Positions 9,170-19,303 of a stretch of 64,000 bases of DNA are shown one piece after another. The notes beneath the pieces are model-generated. The model had not been told where the DNA came from, ran no database searches, and worked only from the letters and a program-made list of their open reading frames with translations. Positions within the stretch are counted from its first letter, which is position 1, and every line of letters starts with the position of its first letter. Origin of the DNA: Euglena gracilis (Eukaryota > Euglenida > Euglenophyceae > Euglenales); contig CP154955.1 of NCBI GenBank assembly GCA_039621445.1, positions 25,394,354-25,458,353 of the forward strand, read 5' to 3'. The position numbers and the translations under genes were made by a program.

Positions 9170-9339
9170 GAGTCCCTGCTTAGTGCCTTTTTTCGCCGGA
9201 GTTGGCTTATTCCTAATTTGCCCTTCGACACCCAGAAGAAAGGAACTTCAAGTACCACACCAATTGAGAAAAGAAGAAGACAATCAATCCAGTCAAATTA
9301 TCCAGAAAGTCACGCTCGTGCAGAACTTCAAATCAAAAG

Positions 9340-10656
9340 TTGTTGAATTTTCGAAAAAATTCAATGAGAGATACAACTTCAAAGAAGCACAACGCTGGAG
9401 AACGTCAAGAGGCAGCAGCAGCAGCAGCTGGACAACCTGACGGCGCGGGTCAACTGTGGCGAACCGTGGCTGCCCCTTCCACAAAAGAAACTTCCCCCAC
9501 AGAAATTTCCAGAACCCAAACCCTCCAAAGTGATGGCCACGGACCCTGGCAGACAGTGGTCAGAAGACCCCGAAAGGGGCAGAAGCAACAACCAGCAGAC
9601 CACTACGGCCATTGGAGCCAGGGCCATTGGGGCCAACATTCTGCCAGTTACACCAATACCTTGTTCAGGCTGGGCCATGGCGGCCACAACAGCAAGCTGG
9701 GCCATGGCGGCCAAAACAGCAATGGCCATGGCGGCCGATGGAACAAAGGCCAGGGCGGCCAACAATACCAGGGCCAGGGTGGCCAATTACACCAACAGAT
9801 GCCCAGTGGCAGGGGCAGGACAGGTCCACAACATCCCCCCAACCATTTCTTCATCACACACCCCGTCAGGGGCAAAGGATGGGCCCCCAGTGGCCCCCCA
9901 AGATTTTCAATGGGCATGGCGTCCCAGATCAAAGAGAAGTCAATGGGGACTGTCAAAGCTTCAAGAAGGCCAGTGGAGCTAACATCAAGAAGGCCAGTGG
10001 GGCCAGAATTATCATCAAGGCCACTGGGGCCAACGTCAAGGCCACTGGGGCCATCGAATATCAGAAGGGGAACAGCCCCAGAAGCTAAAAGGCTGTCCCC
10101 CAGCAGGGGATTTCAATATTCTATCCCAGTGGCAGGCCCAGGAGGATGCCCCAGAAGGGGCTGTGGAGGACAAGGGGGCAACCCCCCCTCAAGTTCATTC
10201 TTCAGTGCCCATGGCAGGGGCAAGTCAAAACAAGGGGGAGACCCAAAAAAGGGCCCCTATGGTATGTCATTTGACAACACCAATGACAAAGTGGGGGATC
10301 AAGGAGCCTGTGAGCAGAGCATGCACACCCCCCCAGCCACCTTTAGAGAATGCTCAATCCCCAGGGGCACCAGGGGTGCAATGTCCAACACCCCCCACCC
10401 AGCACCCAGAAAATCATCTAGTTGGGAAAATACATTCCATGGAGGAAAAATGGGGAGACACCCCCCTGTACCAGATACTTCAGAAAAGTCTAAAATGGTG
10501 GACAAAAAATGCCCCCCCAGCAACATGTCAATTGATAAAAAACGGAATTCAACCCCCCTGGGTGAATTCCCCAAAATTATCCACCCACCCCAAACCCAGG
10601 GCCAACCTGGACCTGAACCAGGCAGAAAAAATTCTGCTGGATTACGAAAAAACTGA
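9340..10656 (+). CDS. gag-like protein of element C
   Basis: 438 codons with a Met at 9340. Another Met at 9364 (MRDTTSKKH) resembles the A/B start. The middle consists of Gly/His/Gln repeats of the kind LGHGGQN, GQGGQQ and QGQGGQL (about residues 90-160), followed by Pro/Gly-rich segments. No CCHC knuckle and no recognisable capsid fold. It sits where gag lies in A, B and D. All three forward frames are open over parts of the repeat region, which is why overlapping ORFs appear there. Confidence 0.7.
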   Translation: MLNFRKNSMRDTTSKKHNAGERQEAAAAAAGQPDGAGQLWRTVAAPSTKETSPTEISRTQTLQSDGHGPWQTVVRRPRKGQKQQPADHYGHWSQGHWGQHSASYTNTLFRLGHGGHNSKLGHGGQNSNGHGGRWNKGQGGQQYQGQGGQLHQQMPSGRGRTGPQHPPNHFFITHPVRGKGWAPSGPPRFSMGMASQIKEKSMGTVKASRRPVELTSRRPVGPELSSRPLGPTSRPLGPSNIRRGTAPEAKRLSPSRGFQYSIPVAGPGGCPRRGCGGQGGNPPSSSFFSAHGRGKSKQGGDPKKGPYGMSFDNTNDKVGDQGACEQSMHTPPATFRECSIPRGTRGAMSNTPHPAPRKSSSWENTFHGGKMGRHPPVPDTSEKSKMVDKKCPPSNMSIDKKRNSTPLGEFPKIIHPPQTQGQPGPEPGRKNSAGLRKN

Positions 10657-10849
10657 AACTGGGTCAGTGAAACGAGTTTGGGATTCAGAAACCAAGCATT
10701 TGATCCCATGGTTTTTAATTTCAAATCCAGAAGGAGGAACAACCAAGTGGAGAATGATCAGCGACTGCAGAGAAATAAATCAGCAGTTTCAAGTCAAACC
10801 CTTCAAATTGGATCATATCCAACACATTTTCCCAGTTTTGGAAATGTAA
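10163..10849 (+). pseudogene. Reverse transcriptase N-terminal part of element C, truncated
   Basis: Frame +1 to gag. It carries HLIPWFLIS and MISDCREIN, then HIQHIFPVLEM and a stop at 10,849. In D the same position continues with the motif A block (KIDLKNAYFHL) and roughly 70 further residues before the segment that resumes here at 10,852. The sequence therefore has a deletion of about 200 bp at 10,846-10,852 that removes the first catalytic Asp. Confidence 0.82.
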
Positions 10850-10851
10850 TG

Positions 10852-11440
10852 CCCCAAATTTTCATGTCAGTGATGAAAACATTCGAAAAACTGTGGAGAA
10901 AAAGGGGCATCCAGGTGTTTATTTACCTGAACGACATTTTGCTGGTGGCCCCCACCCAAACCAATTTACAAAATCACCTGAAAACAGTTGTCAAAGATTT
11001 GCTGGATTCTGGGTTCAAAATCAATGTGAAAACGTCCACCCTGCAGCCCACCCAAGTGGTAACCCATCTGGGTTTTCAACTGAACTTCCAGGAAGGAAAA
11101 TTACAGGTGCCCCCCCAGAAATTCAAAACCATAAAAAAGGAGTTGGGAAAAATTGTGAAAAAAGACTACATGTCAAAGAGGCAAATTGCTGCCATTTTGG
11201 GCCAAATAAGATGCAGCCTAATGGCCCTGCCCTTTTTAAGGGCTTTTACAGACGCCCTGGCAAATTTTTTGGTGGCAAAGTCCACAGCCCCCTGGGACTC
11301 AAAACATCCCATTTCCCAGGAAATCAAAGCCCAATTAAGGGAAATAAAATTCTGCTGGACACCTGGGGGGGCAGACCCTTCCGCCAAAATGCAACCAGAG
11401 TGTTGCACTCAGACAGCAGCACCCATGCTTGGGGGGGCTA
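10852..11440 (+). pseudogene. Reverse transcriptase C-terminal part of element C with YLND active site
   Basis: After the deletion the RT resumes at PQIFMSVM in the frame of 10,678-11,910. The catalytic box reads YLND (about 10,924-10,935) where A, B and D have YLDD. The thumb/connection follows to about 11,380, then the frame is lost at a C/G-run before RNase H. The enzyme cannot be active. Confidence 0.82.
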
Positions 11441-12264
11441 GACATCCACACAGGAGAAATTGTGCAGGAATTTTGGAGAAAAGACTCCATTTTGCACATC
11501 AATGTAAAGGAGCTCAGTGCAGCCATCAGCACTGTGAAAAGTTTGAGCAAACCTGGGGAAACCGTTTCCTTGTCAGTGGACAACCAGGTAATTTACTTTT
11601 ACCTGACAAAAGGTGGGGGCAGAAAAGACCCCTTCAACAAAATGCTGAGACCATTTTTCAAGTGGTGCATGGAGCAGCAGTTAAACCTCCAAGTCAACTG
11701 GGTACCTTCAAAAGACTGCCTAGCAGACCCCATCAGCAGATGGGAAATGGACAGGGGGGATTATTCTTTAGACCCCCAACCTTTTCAATGGCTAAGACAG
11801 CAATTCAAAAATTTCATACGTCTGGAAACAGATTTATTTGCCTCGCCGGGCAACAAAAAAACTGCCCAATTTTGTGGCCAGGTGGCCCCACTGGGAGGCC
11901 ACAGCAGTGAATGCATTACAATGTCCACTGGACAACATGGGGGATCTTTATGCAAACCCCCCCCTGGTCAATAATTCAACAATTTTTACCCAGGTTGAAA
12001 TTGTTTCCCCAGACCAAAGTTTTGATGGCCACCCCTTACTGGGATTCAGCCACCCGGTGGCCCCAATTAATAAAAATGAAAGTTCCAGGGACCCCCTGCC
12101 TGAAAATCACCCCCTACAGGGTCATGTTCACCAATTGCAGGGGGGAGCAAATGCCACCCCCCAGGTGGCCCCTGTTTTGCATGATTTGCTCAGGCAAATA
12201 TTGGAGGGGAAACAAATTCAGGTGCAAACCATTAACGATTTCCTGGGGAGAAACCCCAGCTTAA
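11429..12264 (+). pseudogene. RNase H and methyltransferase part of element C, frameshifted
   Basis: RNase H motifs KELSAAI, LSVDNQV and CLADPISRW are in the frame of 11,429-11,974. The methyltransferase-like domain starts in that frame (LETDLFASPGNK) and continues in the frame of 11,911-12,264, where the box reads QTPPWSII rather than ANPPW. Order and spacing match D. At least one frameshift lies near 11,880-11,940. Confidence 0.78.
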
Positions 12265-13080
12265 AACGTTATCAGAGTGCCTTTGCACTTCTGTGGGTAA
12301 TTTTGGAACACGTGGGGGTGCCCCCCCCTGAAGCCACCACAGACCAAGTGGCTGACGCTTTAATTCAATTATTCCAATTTTCCAAGGCCCAAGCCCGTAA
12401 TGCATATAGTGCTATGCTTTTGATTCCTGGGTTTGGTGGGCTGAGATTCCACACTCTGTTAACCCCCTACAAGAGGCTTTGGAACCAAAACCTGGAGAAG
12501 TATGGGGCATTTTGGGATAACCTCCCAATCCTCCTGGGGCTGGCAAAGGCGCCCATGACCACTGATATTTGTACATTGCGTACACAACTGATTTTTTGCT
12601 CACGAATCCTCTGTTCATACCGATCCTCAGACTTATCGCAAGTCAAACGAACCACCAGTGTGTTGGGTAGGGCACCCTACGTCAAGATTAAGCGTAAAGG
12701 ACAGAAATTTCATAAGTGGGAAAGGGTTGTGTCCATTCCCAAGTGTCCCCAAATAAGCCCCTTTCATTTAATGATGTGCTACGTGGCTGCTACACGTTTA
12801 TTCGTCAGTCTAGGGTGCCCCCTCCTAATTTCATTAAAACCCCCCTTCAGGGCCATAAGTGCTGACACAATTGCTGCTATCACAAAAGACTTTTTGGCCA
12901 AACATGGGGTACCCCCCCAGGTGTGGGGAGCCCACTCCACCAGAGGGGCAGGGGTTGGTTTACTAAAAAAATTGGGCCTTTCTGCCCAAGAAGTTTGTGA
13001 AATTGGTCAGTGAAGGGGGGTGGAGGCTTTTACAGCCCACTATCAACGACTTGGTGCCCAGGGTGCCCTGGAAAATGCCC
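11838..13080 (+). pseudogene. Tyrosine recombinase of element C with in-frame stop
   Basis: The domain starts near 12,130 (HQLQGGANATPQ). RNAYSAMLLIPG, the Arg region SYRSSDLSQ (the last conserved Arg is replaced), and the HxxR box HSTRGAG are present. A TGA at 13,011-13,013 lies at the Trp of the GQW box, before the catalytic Tyr region EAFTAHYQRL, which follows in the same frame. The enzyme is thus truncated before its nucleophile. Confidence 0.82.
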
Positions 13081-13111
13081 TGCGCCCCCTAATTTCAGTG
13101 CACAATCTGGC

Positions 13112-13214
13112 CTCACAATGGCAAAGTGCGGAGCCCGAGGTGTCTCGTACTCCCTCGAGGAAAACCGACCAGGGAGGAAGGGACACCGAGGGCGTAGCAC
13201 AAAGACCTTGTGAG
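13112..13214 (+). other. Internal complementary region of element C
   Basis: Bounded by CTCACAA and CCTTGTGAG (inverted). The first half contains AAAGTGCGGAGCCCGAGGTG, repeated in direct orientation at the element's outer right end (13,438-13,470). Confidence 0.8.
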
Positions 13215-13339
13215 CCCGACCCCCCCACCCGTAAAAGAAAATTTGTGTTCAAAAGCCCTCGGTCAGAGAGTGGGGGCCAGGGGGGGCAGAGGGGGGGGAC
13301 CCCCCACCAGGGGCAAGAAGTCACGTCGCCCAGTCGGAG

Positions 13340-13470
13340 CAGCATCGTCAGTCAACTCCGGCGAGGAGGCACTAAGCAGGGACTCCTGACACAACGCACC
13401 CAAACAATCCAAAATCCGCCGGCGAGCAAGGCATGGCCTCACAAGGGCAAAGTGCGGAGCCCGAGGTGTC
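13340..13470 (+). repeat. Right ITR and outer right end of element C
   Basis: 13,340-13,437 is complementary to the left ITR (both share the core AGTCCCTGCTTAGTGCC, here inverted). 13,438-13,470 equals the ICR first half in direct orientation and stops at GAGGTGTC. Confidence 0.8.
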
Positions 13471-15220
13471 CACTTGTTCCTCAATATTTTTGTTCAGAAA
13501 AATTCCTATACCGAGAGAATTTCTGAGGTTACAGCTAACGCCCGTATTCTTGAGCGAAGAATAACAAAATCTTTGACATGAATTAGACTCGATTCTTGAA
13601 ATTTTTTGACAAGATCTTTGGAATTTTTGACAAAACTTTAGGAAGATTTTGACCAATTCCAGAAATATTTGACAAAATCTTTGGAGCGTTCTGGACACAA
13701 TCTTTGATCAAAAACAAAACAAAAATCGCGCCCACAAATTTTTGGGCATCAGCATTTGGGGGGGGGGTGGATATTGTCACTGGTGGAAAAAATGGGAGGA
13801 AGAGTCACGTTCATTGTGCTACAGGATGTTAATCTTAAAGTAGACTGCAACAATGAACAAAAATGTGAAATGGTGGATGGAAATGATGAAAGTGAAATGC
13901 AGGAGCGCCTTTCCAGGGATGTTGAATTGATCAAAATAAACTGAAAAACCACTTGTGTCAATGTGCTTCAATCGCATGCCCACGTATCTCCAGTGGCTTC
14001 ATAGGAATATGAGCTCAGAGGATGTACATGGGTAAGTATCTTTTAAGCCACGCAGAGATGGCCATGCCAAATCTGTGTTTCAAGTAAGGGATGACTTCCG
14101 TGTCCCACGCCGCAATGCTTTTGGTGATGATTTGCTTTCTCCCCCCACACAGACACTTGCAGAAAGACCACCCATAATGTAAAGTAAAATTTGTGCCTTT
14201 TGTACGAATTGCCAGCAGTTGAAATGTGAGGACAGATGACAGGACTGGACAGTGTAGTGTGCAAATATGTGCAACAATTTTTTCTGTTTCACACCAACAT
14301 CCAAGAATCTTTTCCAGCTAAAACCGTCACCAAAATGCAGGCGATACAACTGAGCAATCCCTCGACTGTACAGATCACACAGGACTGAACCCTTACAAGA
14401 ACTTTATCATGCGAGCGGCCTTATCGAGCCACTCACGCGTGTTGTTGAAGAACGGCCACAGCGGCTCAGCCCCCAGCTCATCAAGCTTCAACCCGATGAG
14501 GGTCATCAACGCCACAGTTTTTTCCCTTTCTATTTTGAACATTGAACACCACCTACGAATTATGAAAGTTGTGGAAAGGTTGCAACTCAACGAATTAAAA
14601 CATCGGCAATAACACACACATCACAACAAAAAGTTGATCATCCCTAAGTCTATTCAAAACGTCAAACCACAGAAAAAAACCTTGGTCAGTTGTGCGGCGT
14701 TTGTGGGATGTGGTCGATGTGAGCGCACTCGGTGCTTCAACACGCCGAAGAATTGTTCAACTGCGTTCAACTGGTCGTGGGACGTTCGACGTTCGACGTT
14801 CGAGGAGGATCGAGATCCTACTACTGTCCATCCCAATACCGTAACCCTCCCGGTTTTGGGGCAAGAGGCGCCCCAAGAAAGTGATTTTGACTGAAATGGC
14901 CTGTGCGTTGCACCACTCCCCAGAGGTCAAGAATGCCTCATTTTTGGTGGAGTGGATTAACCCCCCCACTTTTAACCCCCCCATCCCTTGATCAGGTTTT
15001 GTGAAGTGATGAGCTCTTTGTGCGTGTGATGGGGGCCATGCTGCGGCAGATGTGTAAGGTATTGGGCAGTTGTTTGAGCTGGTTGGCGGCGCAGCGTGGC
15101 CTGCAGCGTGGGTGGCAGGTTCTGGGGTGACAAAAAAAACATCGTTTTGGGCAAAACTTTTTTCCGGACAGGAAAAAAAGGCGTCATTTTGGCAAAATTT
15201 TTGCAGCACAATATGAGGTT
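13471..15220. other. Spacer, no gene recognised
   Basis: A/T-richer DNA between elements C and E. 13,560-13,720 is a short stretch of loosely repeated TTTGACAAAATCTTTGG-like units. The small ORFs here on both strands show no known motif and no repeat structure. Two C-rich lines near 14,960 resemble the homopolymer style of the rest of the window. Confidence 0.5.
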
Positions 15221-15289
15221 ATTTTGAAGCCTGGGGGGGTCCGGGGGGGGTTCCGCGTTATCTCCCCGGTAGCGGATCACTCGGTAGCG

Positions 15290-15415
15290 GGCGCAGAATG
15301 CGCCCAGAACTCCACGGTCAGTGGGTCATCTGGGTACGGCCCCCCAATGGGTCCTGGGGGGGGGTCTTGGGGGGGTCCTGGGGGGTCCTGGGGGGGGGGA
15401 ACTGGTCATGAAAGT
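15290..15415 (+). repeat. GGGGTCCTG repeat, copy 1
   Basis: Tandem GGGGTCCTG units preceded by an 'AGAACTCCACGG' block and followed by 'GGAACTGGTCATGAAA'. The same order (AGAACTTCACGG, GGGTCCTG units, GAAACTGGCCATGAAA) occurs at 59,885-60,000, so it is a dispersed repeat rather than a local slip. Confidence 0.65.
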
Positions 15416-15535
15416 TGCGGGACAGCTCCGGCTCCGCGCAAGACCCCAGTCAGGCCGTGCCGGCTGCTGTTTTTGTGCTTTGGTGTTGGCTGTGGGGTTA
15501 ACTACTGCTTTTCTTTGCCGGAGTAGGCGGATCAT

Positions 15536-15836
15536 AATCGTCCTTTTCGGGATCTGCACTGCGAGATGGTGAGGTCCTGCTGTCCTTGCCGGCAACAAAA
15601 TGCAGGCGATGATGAGGCCTCGTCCGACACCTTGGCGAAGCTGAACCGTCGTGCCCCCCCCCCCCCCACACATGGTTGGGGCTGCTTGGCTGGGGGTCCC
15701 CTTTCTAGTTGGGATGTTTTTCTTTTTCTTGTAATTATTTGGGTGGGAGGGTTTGGCTCACCATCTTCTTGTGCTTCGCCCTCTTGGTCCCTTCCCCCCC
15801 TTCCTGTGTCGTGGGAGTCAGAAACCATTTGCTCAA
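15536..15836 (-). mobile_element. Mini-element G: A/B-family 3' end, from ICR midpoint to outer end
   Basis: Read on the minus strand it starts in the middle of the A/B ICR, runs through the recombinase tail and a shortened right ITR, and ends with the first half of the ICR in direct orientation (CTCACCATCTCGCAGTGC) near 15,555. Both ends lie at the same point of the ICR. It is flanked by a 9-bp direct duplication GCGGATCAT (15,527-15,535 and 15,837-15,845) in element E. Confidence 0.72.
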
Positions 15837-15845
15837 GCGGATCAT

Positions 15846-16719
15846 GAAATTGCACACCTGCAATACGAGACCTATGTCCTCTCCAGGTCCCCCGGCAGTG
15901 CCTCCTCGGCCGTTTGCCAGGGGAAGTCCTGGGCTTCCTCTGCCGCGCGCGCTGCCTCCTCGTCGCGCTCCATCTCCCTAGTCGTCGTCGTCGTCGCCGT
16001 TGTCCACTTCTCGTACAGCTTGAAGGCCACGTCCGACGCCTTGTCGCTCAGCTCCAGTGACGGTATCGAGACTTTCTTCGTAAGGGCCAAACTGTAAGGC
16101 ATGCCGCTAAGTAAGGTTGCAGTGTAGACTCCACCATAGCCACTCCAGTGAGCTTCCGTACTGCAAGTTGTATCCCAACCGGCCCAAGTACACTTCTGAC
16201 CGGACCCAGTCGTGGTCATCACGGTGGCAGCGCCCGCATCTCGTAAGAAGGCTGTTTTAAGCGATTCTTGTAAGAAAAGGCTGCTCCACGACGCTTCGAT
16301 GGCTTCTTTGTCGGTGGACAAAGGGGACTTATGGGAGTTCGAAGTTTACTGGAATAGATATCAACCTGGAAGACCCTTGAAGTCCAAGGCGGAAGAAAAT
16401 AACCACCGTCAAGATGGTAAGAGTGGGTATCACCGCGCTCTGCGTGCAGTTCAGCAGAAGCTCTTGAATATCTTACGTATCTTGGCAGCGCTGCACTGCA
16501 ACCTTGCAAGGAGACCCTGAGGATGTATTGGGTTTGAGCCAAGAGCTATTTGCATATGTGGCTGCCTGTGGAGGGGACGATGTCAAGGAGAGGAGAGGAG
16601 GAGAATCCCTCAAACCATACAACCGGGAAGTGGCCTATTCACCCCTGACGACATCAAAATGGCCAAAGCTCAAGCTGGCATCAACAAAGAGGGTATCAGC
16701 CCCCCCCCTTCATGGGTGA
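15846..16719 (+). pseudogene. Degenerate gag region of element E
   Basis: No single long frame. Pieces in the frames of 16,212-16,520 and 16,504-16,719 (LLNILRILAALHCNL; then LSQELFAYVAACGG) resemble in order and spacing the gag of D (VLHSLRILANNYV; then VWQVLAELYHKLQG). The position between left ITR and RT agrees. The 149-codon minus-strand frame 15,872-16,321 looks like a shadow. Confidence 0.5.
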
Positions 16720-16751
16720 GTTCCCCAAGTGGCAATTTCCCATCCCCATAG

Positions 16752-17760
16752 GTGGAAAAGGGTGGAAATTCAAGCAATGGCCAACAGCTTGGCAAGCGAG
16801 ACCATGGAGGTCGAACCTCGAAGGGAAAGGCAAGTCCAAAGGAGGAAAATGGTTCGCCCACCACCTTGCCGGGAAGTATTGCTCCTTCCTTTTCAGGTCA
16901 GAACTCCTCAAGTTCCAAAGGGACATTGTGTCCTCCAGATTTGGGCATTGTGCCAGATTCTCAACCATCTCTGAGGGGCAGAACCCAAGACATTTGCAGG
17001 CTGTGGGAAGCTGCATGCTTGAGATCTGTGGAGCAGATCACCGAGGTGCTGCTGCTTACAGAGGAGCACCTTTTTGGGAGTGCCTCTGTTTCAGAGACTT
17101 CAGATCCAGTTGCCATGGTGGCAGAAAGTTGCCCCCCCAGGGTGTTGCAACTCATCACACAGGGGGTAACCCCCCTTGGGAGACACCCCCCCTCCCTCAG
17201 CACATTCTCTATACCAAACTCAGAGGTGGAAATTCAAAAGGCAAAAAATATTTTACAAGACTATTTCCAAGCAGGAGCCATAAGACCAGTCCCCTGGGAG
17301 GGTACCCAACACATCATCCCTTGGTTTGCAATCTCAAAAAGGAACCCCAGGGAGAAAAACATCGCTTAATAAGCGAGTGTCGCCACTAAACCAGCAAATT
17401 CTCCCCACCCTTTCAAACTGGTCAACATCCAGGTCATCTTCAGGCACCTAAATAAAGGACAGTAGGGAGCAAAAGCAGACTTAAAGGACGCCTACTTTCA
17501 TTTAATGTTGAACCCAACCCTGAAACCCTACATGAGGATGAATCCGGAAAAAACATGCTGGGCAGCTTTCATTCCAGGCATTCCAGGCAGCTTGTTTTGA
17601 TTTAAATGTGCTGCCAGAAAAATTCATGAGCCTCATGAAGTACCTGGAAAAAATTTGAGGGCCAAAGGCCTTTAATGCTTTGTGTACCTGGACGACATCC
17701 TCCTGCTGGGGGACAGCCAAAAGCAAGTCAGCAACCACCTGGCCATCATCCTGGCAGATT
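16752..17760 (+). pseudogene. Reverse transcriptase remnant of element E
   Basis: The frame of 16,752-17,369 gives the RT N-terminal region (AKNILQDYFQAGAIRPVPW, HIIPWFAISK). After a frameshift the SDCR box is altered to SECRH. Motif A follows at about 17,480 (LKDAYFHLMLNP) with further stops, and the catalytic YLDD at 17,685-17,696 (YLDDILLLGDS). RT homology stops near 17,760; no RNase H or methyltransferase is left. Confidence 0.78.
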
Positions 17761-18520
17761 TCTCGTCGGCTCCGGTCCAGCAGCACTGCCCAGTAGCCAC
17801 AGGGGGCTTTGCTGTGAAAGAGTCTTGCCCACTGTGGATAATAGTGTCTTCGAACTGCATACCTCTGCACCTCATCCCACAGAGGGGTCCTTGACGACCT
17901 GACAGAAGCACCACCAACTCTCTCCCTGGTGTCTTCCTCAGCACTTCCACTAGACGTTCTTCACCTGCTTCTTCCACACTCACAGGCACCACCCTCACAT
18001 GCGGCTTGGTCTGCAGTCTTTGCCGCACATCAGTCTCCAGCCGCAGGCACAACCAGGCCCCCTCGTCCTGGGGGATGCTGGCGGCCGACACACCTTGTTC
18101 CAGCCACTTGTCTGTGGCCTCCTCTTGTTGTTCTGTGTTGCATTTCACATGACGTACACTGGCATGGCCTGCACCAGCATCCTCTGTATTTCCCTGTGGA
18201 CCACCATCTCCATATCTGTCGTCATGACCTCTGGCTTGCCACCTGCCAGCCTCCTCCAGCTTTGGACGTCCCCTGCCGTGGGAGCTCCTGGCATGTCCAA
18301 CACGACCATGTCCCGTTGCAGCATGTCCAGCACCAGCAGTTGCATCCCCAGACCCAGATGCGGCATGCACCCCAGCAGCAGGCACAACTCCTTCACCATG
18401 TCCAGAACTACCATCATGGACTCCAGCAGCATGAACGGAACTGGCATGTATGCCAGCCACAGCTTCCAGATCCACTTCCTCCTCCAGCATCACTCTGTGC
18501 ACAATGCCAGCACGTGCCAT
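17672..18520 (-). CDS. Unknown ORF, 282 codons, inserted in element E
   Basis: The C-terminal 30 codons are antisense to the RT remnant; the rest lies in DNA foreign to DIRS elements. The part at about 17,880-18,130 reads like a real protein (alternating charged and hydrophobic residues, e.g. LRLETDVRQRLQ and VSVEEAGEERLVEVLRK). The N-terminal part is low-complexity, rich in His, Gly and Ala, and sits on an imperfect repeat based on CATGTCCAGCA. Other frames on both strands are also open here, so codon evidence is weak. I recognise no domain. Confidence 0.35.
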   Translation of the reverse strand: MARAGIVHRVMLEEEVDLEAVAGIHASSVHAAGVHDGSSGHGEGVVPAAGVHAASGSGDATAGAGHAATGHGRVGHARSSHGRGRPKLEEAGRWQARGHDDRYGDGGPQGNTEDAGAGHASVRHVKCNTEQQEEATDKWLEQGVSAASIPQDEGAWLCLRLETDVRQRLQTKPHVRVVPVSVEEAGEERLVEVLRKTPGRELVVLLSGRQGPLCGMRCRGMQFEDTIIHSGQDSFTAKPPVATGQCCWTGADEKSARMMARWLLTCFWLSPSRRMSSRYTKH

Positions 18521-18632
18521 GACACATTCTGAGTGTCTATTTTTTTCGTGGCAATCAGCGTACTCCTTTGTGTGAAACGGGGGTGTGGCGACTTCCCTCT
18601 GGTGGGCCTCCGTTCTCTTTCTTGCACTTCAA

Positions 18633-19045
18633 CGTGGGAGGAAGGGACACTGAGGGAGAAGCACGAAGACCTTGTGAGGCCATGCCTTGTTCGCCGACGG
18701 TGCTGTGATTGTTCGCTGCGCTTGGTTAGGTGTCCCGTTTAGTGTCGCCTCACAGGGAGTTGGAGTTGGACCAGGACAAGGAGTTGTCTATCGATGTGGC
18801 TCCGACGTGGCGACGTGGCTTCTCGCCCCTTGAGGGGGTGAGAAGCCCCTCTGCCCCCCTCTGCCCCCCCTCCCCCATTTCCTGCCGACCGAGGGCTTTT
18901 GAGGACATATTTTCTTTTACTGGGGGGGTTGTCGGGCTCACAAGGTCTTTGTGCTTCGCCCTCGGCGTCCCTTCCTCCCTTGTCGGTTTGCCTCGAGGGA
19001 GTACAAGACACCTCGGGCTCCGCACTTTGCCACTGTGAGGCCTTG
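18633..19045 (-). mobile_element. Solo 3' end H of a C-like DIRS element
   Basis: Read on the minus strand: a complete C-type ICR (19,041-18,940), a Pro/Ser-rich recombinase tail, the right ITR (to about 18,683), and an outer end that is the reverse complement of the ICR second half. Element C itself has the other orientation at this end. No recombinase core is present. Confidence 0.75.
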
Positions 19046-19048
19046 TGT

Positions 19049-19303
19049 CGGCAGCCTTTGAGGTGCTGAGTGCAGTGGATATCACAGAGTAGTGCGCTGG
19101 CATGCCAAGACTGGGAGTTTAGACTTACCCTGTGTAATTAGGAACTCCCATCTGTATATTTTTACTGTTCAGTGGCAATCAGCGTACTCCTTTGTCATGT
19201 TTACCTGTCCAAGTGATTTTGGATTGCTCTGCCCTCTGGTGTAACTTTGGAATTTGAGGTGACATCCGCAGCAAGATGCGGCAAAATTCAAGGGCCAGAA
19301 GGG
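19049..19303 (+). repeat. 0.25-kb direct repeat, copy 1
   Basis: Begins GCAGCCTTTGAGG and ends GGCCAGAAGGGCTG. About 95% identical by eye to 22,468-22,720. It shows no ORF and no terminal inverted repeat. A part of it (GGCAATCAGCGTACTCCTTTG) occurs a third time at about 18,550. Confidence 0.85.

Larger units (their letters stand above)
9152..13470 (+). mobile_element. DIRS-type YR retrotransposon C (second family), internally deleted
   Basis: Left ITR 9152-9215 (TTTGCGCTGGGTTAGG ... CGCCGGAGTTGGC) pairs with the right ITR at about 13,340-13,437. Between them are gag, RT, RNase H, methyltransferase, recombinase and an ICR (13,112-13,214). The outer right end (13,438-13,470) repeats the first half of the ICR in direct orientation, unlike B. 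It is disabled by loss of RT motif A, a Asp-to-Asn change in the RT active site and a stop in the recombinase. Confidence 0.88.
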
